Shown here: positions 1 to 11,541 of the stretch, in pieces | Layout: every line of letters begins with the position of its first letter | Numbering within the stretch: the stretch's first letter is position 1 | From: Bradyrhizobium betae | Lineage (GTDB): Bacteria; Pseudomonadota; Alphaproteobacteria; Rhizobiales; Xanthobacteraceae | Direction: 5' to 3' | Length of the DNA: 64,000 nucleotides | Assembly: GCF_008932115.1 (NCBI RefSeq) | Contig: NZ_CP044543.1 | Coordinates: forward strand, 6,702,501-6,766,500 | Position numbers and translations under genes: made by a program | The notes under the pieces: generated by a model | Seen by the model: only the letters and a program-made list of their open reading frames with translations | Database searches by the model: none | What the model was told of the DNA's origin: nothing

Positions 1-2314
1 ACGCGATGTGCTCGGTGATGAGGCCCTGCGCCACCGCGCGCGACACCGTCCACTGCACGCTCATCGCGGCGATCATGGCGCCCAGCATCTGGCCGGGTTT
101 GATCGCGACGCGCGCGCGATACATCGACAGGAAGTGCGCGAGCGAGACGATGAAGGCGCCGATGATCGGCAGCGTCAGGATCTTGTCGGGGATGGCGATG
201 TCGGCGAAGGCGACGATCGGCACCCAGATGAGATTGAGCAGCGCCACGACCACGCCGAGGCTTTCGGCGCCCAGCCAGTTCAGCCAGCCGAGGCCGTATT
301 CGTGCTTCTGGTTCGGCGTCAGCCGGCTCTTGCCCGGCAGGAAGTGGCGCCAGTGCTTCTTGACGATCTGCAGGCCGCCATAGGCCCAGCGGTGACGCTG
401 CTTCTTGAAGGCCTCGTAGGTGTCGGGGAGCAGACCCTGGCCGTAACGGTGGTTGGTGTAATGGGTGGTCCAGCCGAGCTCCTGGATCGCCAGGCCGAGA
501 TCGCTGTCCTCGCAGATGGTGTCGCTCGACCAGCCGCCGGCCATGTCCATCGCGGCGCGGCGGATCAGGCACATCGTGCCGTGCACGATGATGGCGTTGA
601 CCTCGTTGCGCTGGACCATGCCGATGTCGAAGAAGCCGGCATATTCGCCGTTCATGATGTAGTGCATGATCGACAAATCGCCGTCGCGATGCTCCTGCGG
701 CGCCTGCACGAGGCCGACGCTTGGATCGGCGAAAGCCGGCACCAGGTCCTTCAGCCAGTCGGGATCGACGACATAGTCGGCATCGAGGATGCCGATGATC
801 TCGGCATCGACGGCGGTGCGGTCCATCGCGATGCGCAGCGCGCCGGCCTTGAAGCCCTGCACCTTCTCGGCGTTGATGAACTTGAAGCGTTCACCGAGCG
901 CGCGGCAATGATCCTGGATCGGTTGCCAGAAGGCGGGATCCGGCGTGTTGTTGATGATGACGACGCATTCGTAGTTCGGATAGTTCAGCCGCGACAGCGC
1001 ATCGAGCGTCTGCTTCAGCATCTCGACCGGCTCGAAATAGGCGGGGATGTGGATCGAGACCTTCGGGCAGTAATTCTCCGGCACGTTCGCGATCGGCTTG
1101 TCCTTGGTGAGCAGCCGCTGCGGCGGCCGGCCGAAGGCGACCGCTGCGATCTCGTCGATCCGCGCCATCGCGATGAGGACGAGCGGAACGAGCAGGATCA
1201 TGCCGAGCGTCAGCGCGAAGGCCGAGCCGAAGATGAAGTAGTGACCGTTCCAGAACGCGAACACGGTGGCGGCCCAGGCGCCGACGCCGTTGGCGGTGGC
1301 CGATAGCAGGAACGCCTGTCGCGCGGTCGGCTGCTCGATCCGCAGGATCGGCAGCGACAGGAGAACGCCCACCAGAAGCGCGATCGTCATCAGCTTCCAG
1401 TAATCGGGATTCTCCACTGGGCCGGTCCAGGCGAATTTTGGCTCGCGGCTGGCGTTGAGAATGCCCCAATACGGGCCGACGCCGCCCTCGAAGAACTTCC
1501 AGGGCTGATCGATCGCTTCGACGATGTTGTATTCCATGCCGATGCCTTCGGCGCGGCTGACGAAATTGCGCAGGGTCAGCGCCTGCTGGAACGGGCCGGG
1601 GTCGGCGTTGCGCAGATTGTAGCCCTGGCTCGGCCAGCCGAACTCGGCGATCACGATGCGCTTGCCGGGGAACAGGTTGCGCAGCAGGTTGTAGCGGTCG
1701 ACGGCTTGGTCGACGGCCTGGTCCGAGCGGAAGTTTTCCCAGTAGGGCAGCACGTGGGCGGCGATGAAGTCGACGTTGGAGGCAAGGTCAGGATTGTCGC
1801 GCCAGATGTTCCAGATCTCGCCGGTCGTGACGGGCACGCGCACCGAGCCCTTGACCTTCTTGATCATCTCGATGAGGTCTTCGACCTTCTGCTCGCCGCG
1901 ATAGATCACCTCGTTGCCGACGACGACGCCGTTGACGTTGCTGTTCTTGCGGGCAAGCTCGATCGCGGCCTTGATCTCGCGCTCGTTGCGGTCCTTGTCC
2001 TTGTCGATCCAGGCGCCGACGGTGACCTTGAGGCCGAACTCGGCCGCGATCGGCGGCACCAGCTCCACGCCGCCGGTCGACGAATAGAGGCGGATCGCGC
2101 GCGTCATCGTCGACAGCGTCTTCAAATCGGCGCGGATTTTCTCGACGGTCGGAATGTTGTCGATATCGGGGTGGGCCGAGCCCTCGAACGGCGCGTAGGA
2201 GACACTGGGCAGCAAGCCCTTGAAGTCCGGCGCGGGTTCCTTGTCACGCAAGACTCCCCACAGCCCAGCGTGGAGCGCGGTCACGAGCAGCAGAACGGCG
2301 GCGACAACGCGCAT
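1..2314 (-). CDS. ndvB: NdvB-like beta-1,3-glucan synthase, partial (GH17 + GT2)
   Basis: This is a membrane glycosyltransferase for cyclic beta-1,3/1,6-glucan synthesis, with the C-terminus beyond the left edge (about 771 codons visible). The start chosen is ATG at 2314, followed by a hydrophobic N-terminus. Residues about 35-300 resemble a family 17 glycoside hydrolase domain (VVGNEVIYRGE, then AEFGWPSQGYN). Two membrane segments follow, then a GT2 domain with DADYVVDP, ICEDSDLG and the processive-synthase motif QRHRW, then further membrane segments. In Bradyrhizobium, NdvB has this role in periplasmic glucan synthesis and symbiosis; assignment to that protein is by architecture and by the ndvD-like and ndvC-like neighbours. 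Confidence 0.85.
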   Translation of the reverse strand, partial: MRVVAAVLLLVTALHAGLWGVLRDKEPAPDFKGLLPSVSYAPFEGSAHPDIDNIPTVEKIRADLKTLSTMTRAIRLYSSTGGVELVPPIAAEFGLKVTVGAWIDKDKDRNEREIKAAIELARKNSNVNGVVVGNEVIYRGEQKVEDLIEMIKKVKGSVRVPVTTGEIWNIWRDNPDLASNVDFIAAHVLPYWENFRSDQAVDQAVDRYNLLRNLFPGKRIVIAEFGWPSQGYNLRNADPGPFQQALTLRNFVSRAEGIGMEYNIVEAIDQPWKFFEGGVGPYWGILNASREPKFAWTGPVENPDYWKLMTIALLVGVLLSLPILRIEQPTARQAFLLSATANGVGAWAATVFAFWNGHYFIFGSAFALTLGMILLVPLVLIAMARIDEIAAVAFGRPPQRLLTKDKPIANVPENYCPKVSIHIPAYFEPVEMLKQTLDALSRLNYPNYECVVIINNTPDPAFWQPIQDHCRALGERFKFINAEKVQGFKAGALRIAMDRTAVDAEIIGILDADYVVDPDWLKDLVPAFADPSVGLVQAPQEHRDGDLSIMHYIMNGEYAGFFDIGMVQRNEVNAIIVHGTMCLIRRAAMDMAGGWSSDTICEDSDLGLAIQELGWTTHYTNHRYGQGLLPDTYEAFKKQRHRWAYGGLQIVKKHWRHFLPGKSRLTPNQKHEYGLGWLNWLGAESLGVVVALLNLIWVPIVAFADIAIPDKILTLPIIGAFIVSLAHFLSMYRARVAIKPGQMLGAMIAAMSVQWTVSRAVAQGLITEHIA

Positions 2315-2528
2315 CGCGGCTAAACCAAAAGGGGCTGAGGTGGCAGGGAAGCGGATCCGACCCCGAGATCCGACCGAGTCCGCGGCAAATGGAGCATACC
2401 TCTGCCGCGCGGTTTCACAACTGTCATGGCCTCATGACGGTATGAGGGCATGTCTTTCTGCAAACGCGCGGCAGTGCCAACCAAAGATATCGCCGATCAT
2501 TCCTGAACGGCGGCTGAAACGATCGCGG

Positions 2529-3122
2529 CTATTTTGGGGGCGCCGGTGTCGGGCTCGCCGCGGGCGAGGGGCTGGCGGCCGGCTGCGGCTGTGCGCTGCC
2601 TGACGTCGGCGCTGCCGGCTGGGAAGCTGCGGCCGCCGCCTGCTGCGGCTGGGACGCCGGGTTGATCCAGCAAGCGTGCACGCGGCTGTCCAGGGTCTCG
2701 GCGACCTTGGGATCGATCTGGCCACCGAAGCGGGTCAGGCAGCGAAAGACCGCCTGGATGTGACCGCCGGGGCAGCCGAAGCGGTCGTAGAGGTCGAGAT
2801 GGCGGAACGCGGTATCGAGGTCGTCACGCCACATCAGCCGCACCACGCGCCGGCCGAGCCAGACGCATTCGGGATTGCCGGCCGGGCCGTTGATGACCTG
2901 GGCGGCTTCGGCGAACTCGTCGGTGCGGCGCTGGTTCTGGGCGGCGTCCTTGGCGGCGGCGTCGGCGGGCTGGGCGGCGGCCTTGCCCTGGTCGGGGGCA
3001 GGCGTACCGCTCTGGGCGGAAGCGCCGCCGAGACTGACCATCATGACCAGCGAGGAGGCGGCCAAGGTGGCGGCGAACTGCCGCAGGACCGCATTTCGTA
3101 ACTGACGCACCCGTTGCCGCAT
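2529..3122 (-). CDS. ndvD: NdvD-like periplasmic glucan biosynthesis protein
   Basis: This encodes a 197-residue exported protein. The ATG at 3122 is preferred over an upstream in-frame start because a clean signal peptide begins there and ends near GGASAQ. The mature part has a Gln/Ala-rich linker, a conserved-looking core of about 75 residues with four cysteines (ECVW, FGCPGG, FRCL, HACW) and a low-complexity Ala/Pro/Gln tail. It lies between the ndvB-like and ndvC-like genes, as the small ndvD gene does in B. japonicum, and its size of about 20-25 kDa fits. Its biochemical role is not known; disulfide-stabilised periplasmic function is inferred from the cysteines and signal peptide. Confidence 0.65.
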   Translation of the reverse strand: MRQRVRQLRNAVLRQFAATLAASSLVMMVSLGGASAQSGTPAPDQGKAAAQPADAAAKDAAQNQRRTDEFAEAAQVINGPAGNPECVWLGRRVVRLMWRDDLDTAFRHLDLYDRFGCPGGHIQAVFRCLTRFGGQIDPKVAETLDSRVHACWINPASQPQQAAAAASQPAAPTSGSAQPQPAASPSPAASPTPAPPK

Positions 3123-3386
3123 GAATTCCCCAATATCTCCGCTGACCGCCCGCGCGTCAGGATCCCGCGGACGCGCCGGTGATGACGTCCAAATGGGTCT
3201 CCAATGGGGCGGAAAAGTCCCGCAAAATCCCATGACCTGTATTTCGAATTTTGTCCAGCAAAGTCACGATCCTAGGCCTCGGTCGAACGGCCGCAGCCGA
3301 ATTCACTGGGGGAGGAGCGGATCGGTCGCCCGTTACCCCCTTGGCAGATGGCGTGTGAGCAGGTAATCGACGGCGCTCCGCGGAGG

Positions 3387-5012
3387 ATGGAACCGATTTC
3401 ACTTCGTACGCCACTGGCGCTTCTGCTCGTCTCACTGGGCGCGATTGCGGCCGCGTGGTGGTGGCTTGCCACACCGATCACGCTCGCGCGCGCGCCCATC
3501 GATCCCAGCGACAAGGTTCAATGCGTCTCCTATGCGCCGTTCCGCGGCGAGCAGTCGCCGCTCAACGCATGGACCCATATCGAGGCCGACCAGATCGAGC
3601 AGGATCTGCGCCAGTTGAAGGAGATCACCGACTGCGTCCGCACCTATTCGATGGAAAACGGGCTCGACCAGGTGCCTGCGATCGCGGCGAGGATCGGCGG
3701 GCTGAAGGTGCTCCAGGGCATCTGGCTCTCCAGCAACCGCAGCAAGAATTTTGAGCAGGCCGCGCTCGCGGTCCGCCTCTCCAAGGATTTCCCCGGCGTC
3801 GTCACCAGCATCATCGTCGGCAACGAGGTGCTGCTGCGCGGCGAGATGACGACGGCGGATCTCGTCTCCATCATCCGCTCGGTGAAGGCGCAGGTCAGCG
3901 TGCCCGTCACTTACGCCGACGTCTGGGAGTTCTGGCTGCGGAATCGCGAGGTCTATGACGCCGTCGATTTCGTCACGATCCACATCCTTCCCTATTGGGA
4001 GGATTTTCCGGTAAAGGCGAAATTTGCAGCAAGCCACGTCGAGGCGATCCGCGAGCGGATGGCGGTGGCCTTCCCCGGCAAGGAGATCCTGATCGGTGAG
4101 ACCGGCTGGCCGAGCGAGGGACGCATGCGCGAGGGGGCGCTGCCGTCGCGCGCCAACCAGGCCCGCGTCGTCTCGGAAATCCTGAGCCTGGCGAAAGCGC
4201 AGAAGTTCCGCGTCAATCTGATCGAGTCCTACGACCAGCCCTGGAAGCGCAAGCTGGAAGGCACGGTCGGCGGCTATTGGGGCCTCTACGACTCGGTTCG
4301 CCGCAACCTGAAATATCCGCCGGGCCAGCCGATCAGCAATTTTCCATACTGGAAATGGTACATGGGCGCCGGCATGGGCCTGTGCGTGCTGGTGTTCGCG
4401 GTCGCGGGCCTGACGCTGCGTCGGCGGCCCTGGACGCCGCGCTTCTCGGCCTGGCTCGGTGTCGCCATCTCGGCGACGTCAGCGGGCATCCTGCTCGGGG
4501 TCGGCGCCGACAAGATGTACTATGAGAGCTACGGCTGGGCGGGCTGGCTGCATTGGGGCGCGCTGCTGCTCGCCGGCATCCTGTCGCCGATCTTCTGCGC
4601 GCAGGCTATGGTGATCGGCCGCAGCCTTCCGACCTTCCTCGATCTGCTCGGGCCGCGCGAGGGCCGCAAATGGTCGAAGCTGACCGCCGTGCTCGGCTTG
4701 ACGCTGGCGGTGACAGCGGTGATCGCGGCGCAGACCGCGCTCGCCTTCGTGTTCGACCCGCGCTACCACGACTTCCCCTACGCCTCGCTGACGATGGCGG
4801 TGGTGCCGTTTGCGCTGCTGATGCTGAACCGGCCGCAGATCGGCCAGCGTCCGATCGCGGAGTCCGTATTCGCCGGGGTGCTGGCGCTGTCGGCTGTCTA
4901 TGTGTTCTTCAACGAGGGCCGCGACAACTGGCAGTCGCTGTGGACCTGCGCGATCTATCTCTTGTTCGCGCTCACGCTGTGGCGGGCGCGGGCCGAGCAA
5001 ATCCAAGAATGA
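3387..5012 (+). CDS. ndvC: NdvC-like GH17-type beta-glucan biosynthesis membrane protein
   Basis: This 541-residue protein has an N-terminal membrane anchor, a GH17-like domain at about residues 45-320 (IIVGNEVLLRGE with the acid residue, then GETGWPSEG) and about seven C-terminal membrane segments. NdvC of B. japonicum is about 62 kDa and is needed for beta-1,6 linkages in the cyclic glucan; length and architecture agree. ATG 3387 is chosen because the membrane anchor begins right after it, but its GGAGG abuts the codon, so ATG 3348 (13 residues more) remains possible. It is divergent from the ndvD-like gene across about 260 bp, and its 3' end overlaps the convergent neighbour by 41 bp. Confidence 0.75.
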   Translation: MEPISLRTPLALLLVSLGAIAAAWWWLATPITLARAPIDPSDKVQCVSYAPFRGEQSPLNAWTHIEADQIEQDLRQLKEITDCVRTYSMENGLDQVPAIAARIGGLKVLQGIWLSSNRSKNFEQAALAVRLSKDFPGVVTSIIVGNEVLLRGEMTTADLVSIIRSVKAQVSVPVTYADVWEFWLRNREVYDAVDFVTIHILPYWEDFPVKAKFAASHVEAIRERMAVAFPGKEILIGETGWPSEGRMREGALPSRANQARVVSEILSLAKAQKFRVNLIESYDQPWKRKLEGTVGGYWGLYDSVRRNLKYPPGQPISNFPYWKWYMGAGMGLCVLVFAVAGLTLRRRPWTPRFSAWLGVAISATSAGILLGVGADKMYYESYGWAGWLHWGALLLAGILSPIFCAQAMVIGRSLPTFLDLLGPREGRKWSKLTAVLGLTLAVTAVIAAQTALAFVFDPRYHDFPYASLTMAVVPFALLMLNRPQIGQRPIAESVFAGVLALSAVYVFFNEGRDNWQSLWTCAIYLLFALTLWRARAEQIQE

Positions 5013-5352
5013 ACAGGCCGATCGCAAGGCCCGCCAGCACCACGTTGTAGAGCACGATGCCGAGGCCGGCAGCGATGATACCGACGGTGAGCAGCACGAT
5101 CGACGGCCGCATCAGGTTGAGCGTCGCCGCCACCAGTGCGACGATGCCGAACACCGAATTCTTGAACAGCACCGTCGAGACCGCGCGCGCCTTGCAGATC
5201 AGCGTCTGCAGGCCGGCGTCGCAGGCGAGCCCGACCGTCGACAGTTCGATCCCGAGATAACGCAAGTAAAGCGCATAGCCGACGGAGGCGAAGCCGACGA
5301 CGATCAGGAACTGGACCTGGTAGGGCGTGAGGCGGAATGGCTTTTTTGTCAT
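4972..5352 (-). CDS. Small conserved membrane protein
   Basis: This is a 126-residue protein with about four predicted membrane helices. Two cysteines lie in the first extramembrane loop (LACDAGLQTLICKAR), spaced as in a possible disulfide pair. The start chosen is ATG 5352, where the hydrophilic MTKKPF leads into the first helix; upstream in-frame codons look non-coding. It is convergent with the ndvC-like gene and overlaps its end by 41 bp, so both reading frames use the same DNA at the stops. I do not recognise a named family; a redox or glucan-related role would be a guess from position only. Confidence 0.6.
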   Translation of the reverse strand: MTKKPFRLTPYQVQFLIVVGFASVGYALYLRYLGIELSTVGLACDAGLQTLICKARAVSTVLFKNSVFGIVALVAATLNLMRPSIVLLTVGIIAAGLGIVLYNVVLAGLAIGLFILGFARPAPATA

Positions 5353-5459
5353 GGCCGCAATATGGTCGGGATGGCGCGGAGGGGCAACAGGGCAGGTGGA
5401 TTTTTCTGTCCAGCCGGCCGCGCACGCATCGTTGTTTCCGCCGGCCGATCCGAACGACG

Positions 5460-5951
5460 CTAATTGGCGAACGCGTTGCCGTCTTGCACCGAGCATGACG
5501 CCGGCCCGGCCGACACGGATTCAAACTCGAGCATCTTGCCGGTCAGCACCTCGGCGCTGCATGACGAACCGCCGTCGAACGTGATGCGGATTCTGCGGCC
5601 GAGACCGTGATTGTTGCCGGTCGAGATCAGCGTGTTGCCCTGGAAGGTCACGGCACCGGCGCCGTCGGCGCCGCTTCCCGCGTCGCCGACGCGGTCCTTC
5701 GACCCGGAGGCACGTCCGGACGCTGTCGTGGAGGTCAAGCGTTTGAACAGCTGGCCTTTGGAGCTGACATAGACGGTGAACGACAGCGGGATGGAGACCG
5801 ATTTGAAGGCGCCTTCGCCCTGCACGCGCTGGCTTCTCGCTTCGTTCCAGCTGACGCTCAACGTCTTGCCGTAGAAACTTTGCGGAGCGGCTTGCGCGCT
5901 GCAGGCAAAGGCCATCCCGGCAACGGCAATGAGAGAATTCAGGCCACGCAT
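5460..5951 (-). CDS. Secreted protein of unknown function
   Basis: This encodes 163 residues with a signal peptide that ends near CSAQA. The mature part looks like a small beta-rich secreted domain: a strand reading SVSIPLSFTVYVSSKG, a Gly/Ser/Asp loop and a C-terminal half with two cysteines (SSCSAEV and ASCSVQD) that could pair. ATG 5951 is supported by AAGGA about 8 bases upstream. The protein at 48006-48356 has a similar size, signal peptide and gap-rich beta style, but I cannot claim homology. No function is recognised. Confidence 0.6.
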   Translation of the reverse strand: MRGLNSLIAVAGMAFACSAQAAPQSFYGKTLSVSWNEARSQRVQGEGAFKSVSIPLSFTVYVSSKGQLFKRLTSTTASGRASGSKDRVGDAGSGADGAGAVTFQGNTLISTGNNHGLGRRIRITFDGGSSCSAEVLTGKMLEFESVSAGPASCSVQDGNAFAN

Positions 5952-6050
5952 TGAAGGTAATTCCTTCTCAAATGGACGACTCGCAAATTGCAGCTCGCAG
6001 AGATCCAAGAGGGTCTGCGATCGATCGTTCCGCCTTCTCGCCGTTCTTCG

Positions 6051-7415
6051 CTACCGCCTGAAGAACGACGACAACGTCGATCCCGCCGACGCCGTCTCAG
6101 GCTTTGCGGGCGCAGGCTGTGGGGCCGCTGGCGCAGGCGCGGGCTCTTCGCGCTTCGATGAGCGCTTGGAAGAATAGCTGCGGCGGCGCTTGTCCGGTTT
6201 GGCGGTGGGGGCGAGCGCCGGTGCGGTCTCGGCTTGCGGCGCCGAGTCTGGGTTCTTCTCGGCGTTCTTGTCCTGAACCCTGTCCTGCGTCTTCTCCTGT
6301 CCCTTTTCCTGGCCGCGCAGCGACAGGCGCTGGCCGTCGAATACGGTGGTCTCGCAGTGACGGTCGTTCTCGGCAAGGCCCGCGCAGAGCTTTGCGGCCG
6401 CGGCGGCGTTGACGAGCGGGCCGGCCCCCAGGCGCAGCTGCATGCCGAGGCCGGTGGTGCCTTCCTTGATCATGATGATCGGCCGCAGCGCGGCAATCTC
6501 CGGATTCGATTTGCTCAGGCCGCGCCACAGCGCACGCAGGCCGTCGATCGAATTGGCGCCGCCGAGATCGATCGCAAAGCGCGTCTGCTGGACGGCGATC
6601 GCCGGAGACTCGGTCTCGGCGGCTTCGGGCGGCTTGGCTGCTGCTGCCGCGACTTCGGTCGGGGTGGGCGCCGGCTCGGGCTTCTTCTCGGTCGACTTCT
6701 CGGTTGTCTCGGGCTGAACCAGTCTGGACGCGGCGGGATCAGGCGGCGCCATCATCGACTTGGACGGCACCAGCGGCAGCATCGGCAGCGCCGACGTCGT
6801 TGCCGGCGCCTGCGATACGAGCGAAGCGGCGGAAGCGGTTTGCGGCGGCGGGCCCGACGGCTCCTTGGCCGAATCCTTCACAGCGTCCTTTGCCGGTTCC
6901 TTCGCCTGGTCCTTTGACGCGCGCGGCTTGTCGGTGGATGGCGCCGGCATCGAGGCGACCGGTGCGACGCTGGGCGCCGCGGGCGGTGTCTGCGCATCAG
7001 CTGCCGGTGTGTCCTGCGGCTTCGCACCCTGCCTGGCGATGGCGCCGGTGACGGAATCGAGCCCTTGCTCCAGCACGGTGACGCGCGAATAGAGCCGGTC
7101 GCGATCGGTGTTCAGGGTCTCGATGGCGGAGGCGAGGCGGCGGGCCTCGTTCTGGCTTTCCTTGGTCAGCAACTGCAGCCGGTCGGCCTGGCGCGCGAGA
7201 TCGGCGGCCGCGATCTGGTCGCGGTGCCAGCCGAGCTGGGCCTGGTTGGACATGACCGCGACGGTGATCGCGACGATGGCGGCAAAGCCCCACGAGCCCA
7301 GCCGCCACATCGTGCGGCGGTCGAACTCGTTTTCCTCGGCCAAGAGTCCGGAGAACAGCCCGCCGGTCTCCTTGTCGCCGAAGGCGTCCGCCAATGGGTC
7401 GGAATCCTTTGCCAT
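6051..7415 (-). CDS. Inner-membrane protein with coiled coil and SPOR-like C-terminus
   Basis: This is a 454-residue protein. Residues 1-36 are cytoplasmic, one membrane helix lies at about 37-57, then a periplasmic coiled coil runs to about 130 (many Leu/Glu/Arg heptads). A long Ala/Pro/Lys linker follows, then a globular segment at about 275-375 with LRPIIMIKEG and the pattern LRLGAGPLVNAAAAAKLCAGL shortened here to RLGAGPLVNAAAAAKLCA, which is typical of SPOR peptidoglycan-binding domains. The tail is Lys/Arg and Pro rich. A role in envelope or division-site biology is inferred from the SPOR-like fold only. It is divergent from glmU, which supplies peptidoglycan precursor. Confidence 0.6.
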   Translation of the reverse strand: MAKDSDPLADAFGDKETGGLFSGLLAEENEFDRRTMWRLGSWGFAAIVAITVAVMSNQAQLGWHRDQIAAADLARQADRLQLLTKESQNEARRLASAIETLNTDRDRLYSRVTVLEQGLDSVTGAIARQGAKPQDTPAADAQTPPAAPSVAPVASMPAPSTDKPRASKDQAKEPAKDAVKDSAKEPSGPPPQTASAASLVSQAPATTSALPMLPLVPSKSMMAPPDPAASRLVQPETTEKSTEKKPEPAPTPTEVAAAAAKPPEAAETESPAIAVQQTRFAIDLGGANSIDGLRALWRGLSKSNPEIAALRPIIMIKEGTTGLGMQLRLGAGPLVNAAAAAKLCAGLAENDRHCETTVFDGQRLSLRGQEKGQEKTQDRVQDKNAEKNPDSAPQAETAPALAPTAKPDKRRRSYSSKRSSKREEPAPAPAAPQPAPAKPETASAGSTLSSFFRR

Positions 7416-7585
7416 GAACGTTAAGTGCCCAGCCCCGAACAGCTTCCCCGAATCAATCAGGGAACATTAACAGGAAAAGCGTGTCGCACTTGAACTCCGG
7501 GCGTTTGCGGGGGTAGCAAGGCAGGCAGCTCATGACGCCGCTGGCCCCGCCGCCCATTGATTCGGCCGCATCTGACAGGATTTCG

Positions 7586-8941
7586 ATGACCGTCCGCTCC
7601 AGCCTCACGATCGTGCTCGCCGCCGGTGAAGGCACGCGCATGCGCTCCCAACTGCCGAAAGTGCTGCATCCGGTCGCGCACCAGACGCTGCTCGCGCACG
7701 TGCTCGCCGCAGCACCGAAGGGAACCGGCACCTCGCTCGCCGTCGTGATCGGCCCCGACCACCAGGCGGTCGCGGACGAGGCGAGGCGCATCCGGCCGGA
7801 CGCGCTGACCTTCGTGCAGAGCGAGCGCCTCGGCACCGCGCATGCGGTGCTGGCGGCGCGCGAGGCCATCGCGCGCGGCGTCGATGATCTGCTGATCGCG
7901 TTCGGCGACACGCCGCTGATCTCGGCCGAGACCTTTGCGCGGCTGCGCGTGCCGCTCGCCGGAGGTGCTGCGATTGCCGCGCTCGGCTTTCGTGCCGCCG
8001 ATCCCACCGGCTATGGCCGTTTCATCGTCGAGGGCGACCGCCTGGTCGCGATCCGCGAGCAGGCCGACGCCAGCGAAGCGGAGCGCAAGATCGATCTGTG
8101 CAACGCCGGCGTCATGGCGATCGACGGCCGCCGCGCGCTGGCGATCCTCGACAAGATCGGCAATGCCAATTCCAAGGGCGAATATTATCTGACGGATGCG
8201 GTTGGCATCGTCCGCGAACAGGGATGGGAGTCCGTGGTGATCGAGACCGGCGAGGACGAGGTACGCGGCATCAACACCAAGGCGCAGCTCGCCGAGGCGG
8301 AAGGCGTGATGCAGGCGCGGCTGCGCAAGGCTGCGATGGAATCCGGTGTGACGCTGATCGCGCCCGAGACGGTTTACCTGTCCGCCGACACGGTGTTCGG
8401 CAAGGACGTGACGATCGAGCCGTTCGTGGTGATCGGCCCGGGCGTGTCGATCGCCGACGGCACCGTGATCCATTCCTTCTCGCACATCGTGCAGACCACG
8501 CTCGGCAAGAACGTCTCGATCGGACCATATGCTCGCTTAAGGCCCGGCACCTCGCTCGGCGACGGCGCGCGGATCGGCAATTTCGTGGAGACCAAGGCGG
8601 CGACACTGGAGGCCGGCGTCAAGGTCAACCATCTCTCCTACATCGGCGATGCCACGATCGGCGCCAATTCCAACATCGGCGCCGGCACCATCACCTGCAA
8701 CTACGACGGCTTCAAGAAGCACAAGACCATCATCGGGCAGGGCGCCTTCGTCGGCACCAATTCCTCGCTGGTGGCGCCCGTGACGATCGGCAACGGCGCC
8801 TATATCGGCTCCGGTTCGGTGATTACGCGCGACGTGCCAGACGACGCGATGGCGCTGGAGCGCAACCAGCAGACCATCCGGGAAGGCGGCGCCGCGCGCT
8901 ATCGCGAACTGAAGACGGGCGGCAAGAAGCCGGAGAAATAA
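7586..8941 (+). CDS. glmU: Bifunctional UDP-N-acetylglucosamine pyrophosphorylase / glucosamine-1-P acetyltransferase
   Basis: GlmU acetylates glucosamine-1-phosphate and then couples it to UTP to make UDP-GlcNAc for peptidoglycan and LPS. The 451-residue length is normal. The N-terminal pyrophosphorylase signature [11 protein letters not shown] is at residues 11-21. The C-terminal left-handed beta-helix begins near residue 255 and shows repeated hexapeptides and [13 protein letters not shown], the acetyltransferase site region. ATG 7586 is chosen over ATG 7532 because the family starts just before the nucleotide-binding loop and AGGA lies 7-8 bases upstream. glmS, which makes glucosamine-6-phosphate for this pathway, is 0.7 kb downstream. 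Confidence 0.97.
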   Translation: MTVRSSLTIVLAAGEGTRMRSQLPKVLHPVAHQTLLAHVLAAAPKGTGTSLAVVIGPDHQAVADEARRIRPDALTFVQSERLGTAHAVLAAREAIARGVDDLLIAFGDTPLISAETFARLRVPLAGGAAIAALGFRAADPTGYGRFIVEGDRLVAIREQADASEAERKIDLCNAGVMAIDGRRALAILDKIGNANSKGEYYLTDAVGIVREQGWESVVIETGEDEVRGINTKAQLAEAEGVMQARLRKAAMESGVTLIAPETVYLSADTVFGKDVTIEPFVVIGPGVSIADGTVIHSFSHIVQTTLGKNVSIGPYARLRPGTSLGDGARIGNFVETKAATLEAGVKVNHLSYIGDATIGANSNIGAGTITCNYDGFKKHKTIIGQGAFVGTNSSLVAPVTIGNGAYIGSGSVITRDVPDDAMALERNQQTIREGGAARYRELKTGGKKPEK

Positions 8942-8988
8942 GCGGTCGAGTCCCAGCCATTCCTCCGTATCGCTAGGGTTGCGCGCTC

Positions 8989-9174
8989 GTGGACCAAGAC
9001 ACCTATATATTCGACGTCTTTGTCCAACACGTCATTGCGCCGCCGGGACGATGGGTGCTGGAACAGATCGGCGTACGCCATCCGCAAGACCACGCGCTGG
9101 CATCTTTGGTGATCGGAATAGCATTCTGGGCCTTCGTTGTCGTCCTGGGGGTTGCTCTGGTGCTTGGGTGGTGA
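8989..9174 (+). CDS. Small single-pass membrane protein
   Basis: This is a 61-residue ORF starting at GTG 8989, 47 bp after glmU. It has a hydrophilic first half (DQDTYIFDVFVQH) and one C-terminal membrane helix ending LVLGW. There is no strong ribosome site, so the start is uncertain. It converges on the next small gene with a 7-bp gap. No family is recognised; amino-acid composition and the clean helix make it more convincing than a random frame. Confidence 0.45.
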   Translation: MDQDTYIFDVFVQHVIAPPGRWVLEQIGVRHPQDHALASLVIGIAFWAFVVVLGVALVLGW

Positions 9175-9181
9175 GCTTTCA

Positions 9182-9406
9182 CTAGTCGTCGTCGGCGACG
9201 TCCGAGAACATCGCACGATTCAGACGCCAGCCGCGCGGCCTGGCGCGCTTTGCCGGCTCGCCGGCAGCCTGCGTGACGAGGACGGGCTTGCTGTCCTTGC
9301 CGCGCTCCATGGCGCGCTGAGGCGGCGGCCAATGCGCCAGGTGCGTGCCGGTGGTTTCGCTGGTGTGCATCGATGACAGACCTTTGCGGTCGGACGAGCT
9401 TTTCAT
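9182..9406 (-). CDS. Small hypothetical protein
   Basis: This 74-residue, charged, cysteine-free protein has no membrane segment. ATG 9406 is preceded by a good ribosome site (GAGGAGAAGG), which decides the start against the longer upstream frame. The N-terminus is Ser/Thr rich and the C-terminus ends in an acidic DVADDD. It sits alone between the glmU and glmS units and points against both. I do not recognise it. Confidence 0.5.
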   Translation of the reverse strand: MKSSSDRKGLSSMHTSETTGTHLAHWPPPQRAMERGKDSKPVLVTQAAGEPAKRARPRGWRLNRAMFSDVADDD

Positions 9407-9529
9407 GGCCTTCTCTCCTCGACACGGAAGGGTTGGCCAAATTTGTTGACAAGACGTTAATGCGTGCGGTCTAAGGCCTGCCAGTTCGACGCAGGCGAAG
9501 CACTGGCCGCCCGATGCTGTCTCAATCAG

Positions 9530-9541
9530 CAATAATTATTG
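9530..9541. promoter_or_regulatory. AT-rich 12-bp palindrome upstream of glmS
   Basis: The perfect palindrome CAATAATTATTG lies 85 bp before the glmS start, inside otherwise GC-rich DNA. It could be a regulator site or part of an AT-rich promoter for glmS; nothing in the sequence decides between these. Confidence 0.3.
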
Positions 9542-9625
9542 AGTATCTGGTTCCTTACGAACTTCGCTAAAAACCGAGCGCGTCGTTTAGGCGATTTTTC
9601 GACGATTTGGGGGATATTGATCCGC

Positions 9626-11452
<1,827 letters not shown>

Positions 11453-11541
11453 GCAGAAGGGATCCGGCCGGAACGCTAGGTGGTCTTCCAAAACCTGCTA
11501 GAAGACCCTAGCTTGACTGCAGCGACCGACCTGGAACCCGA

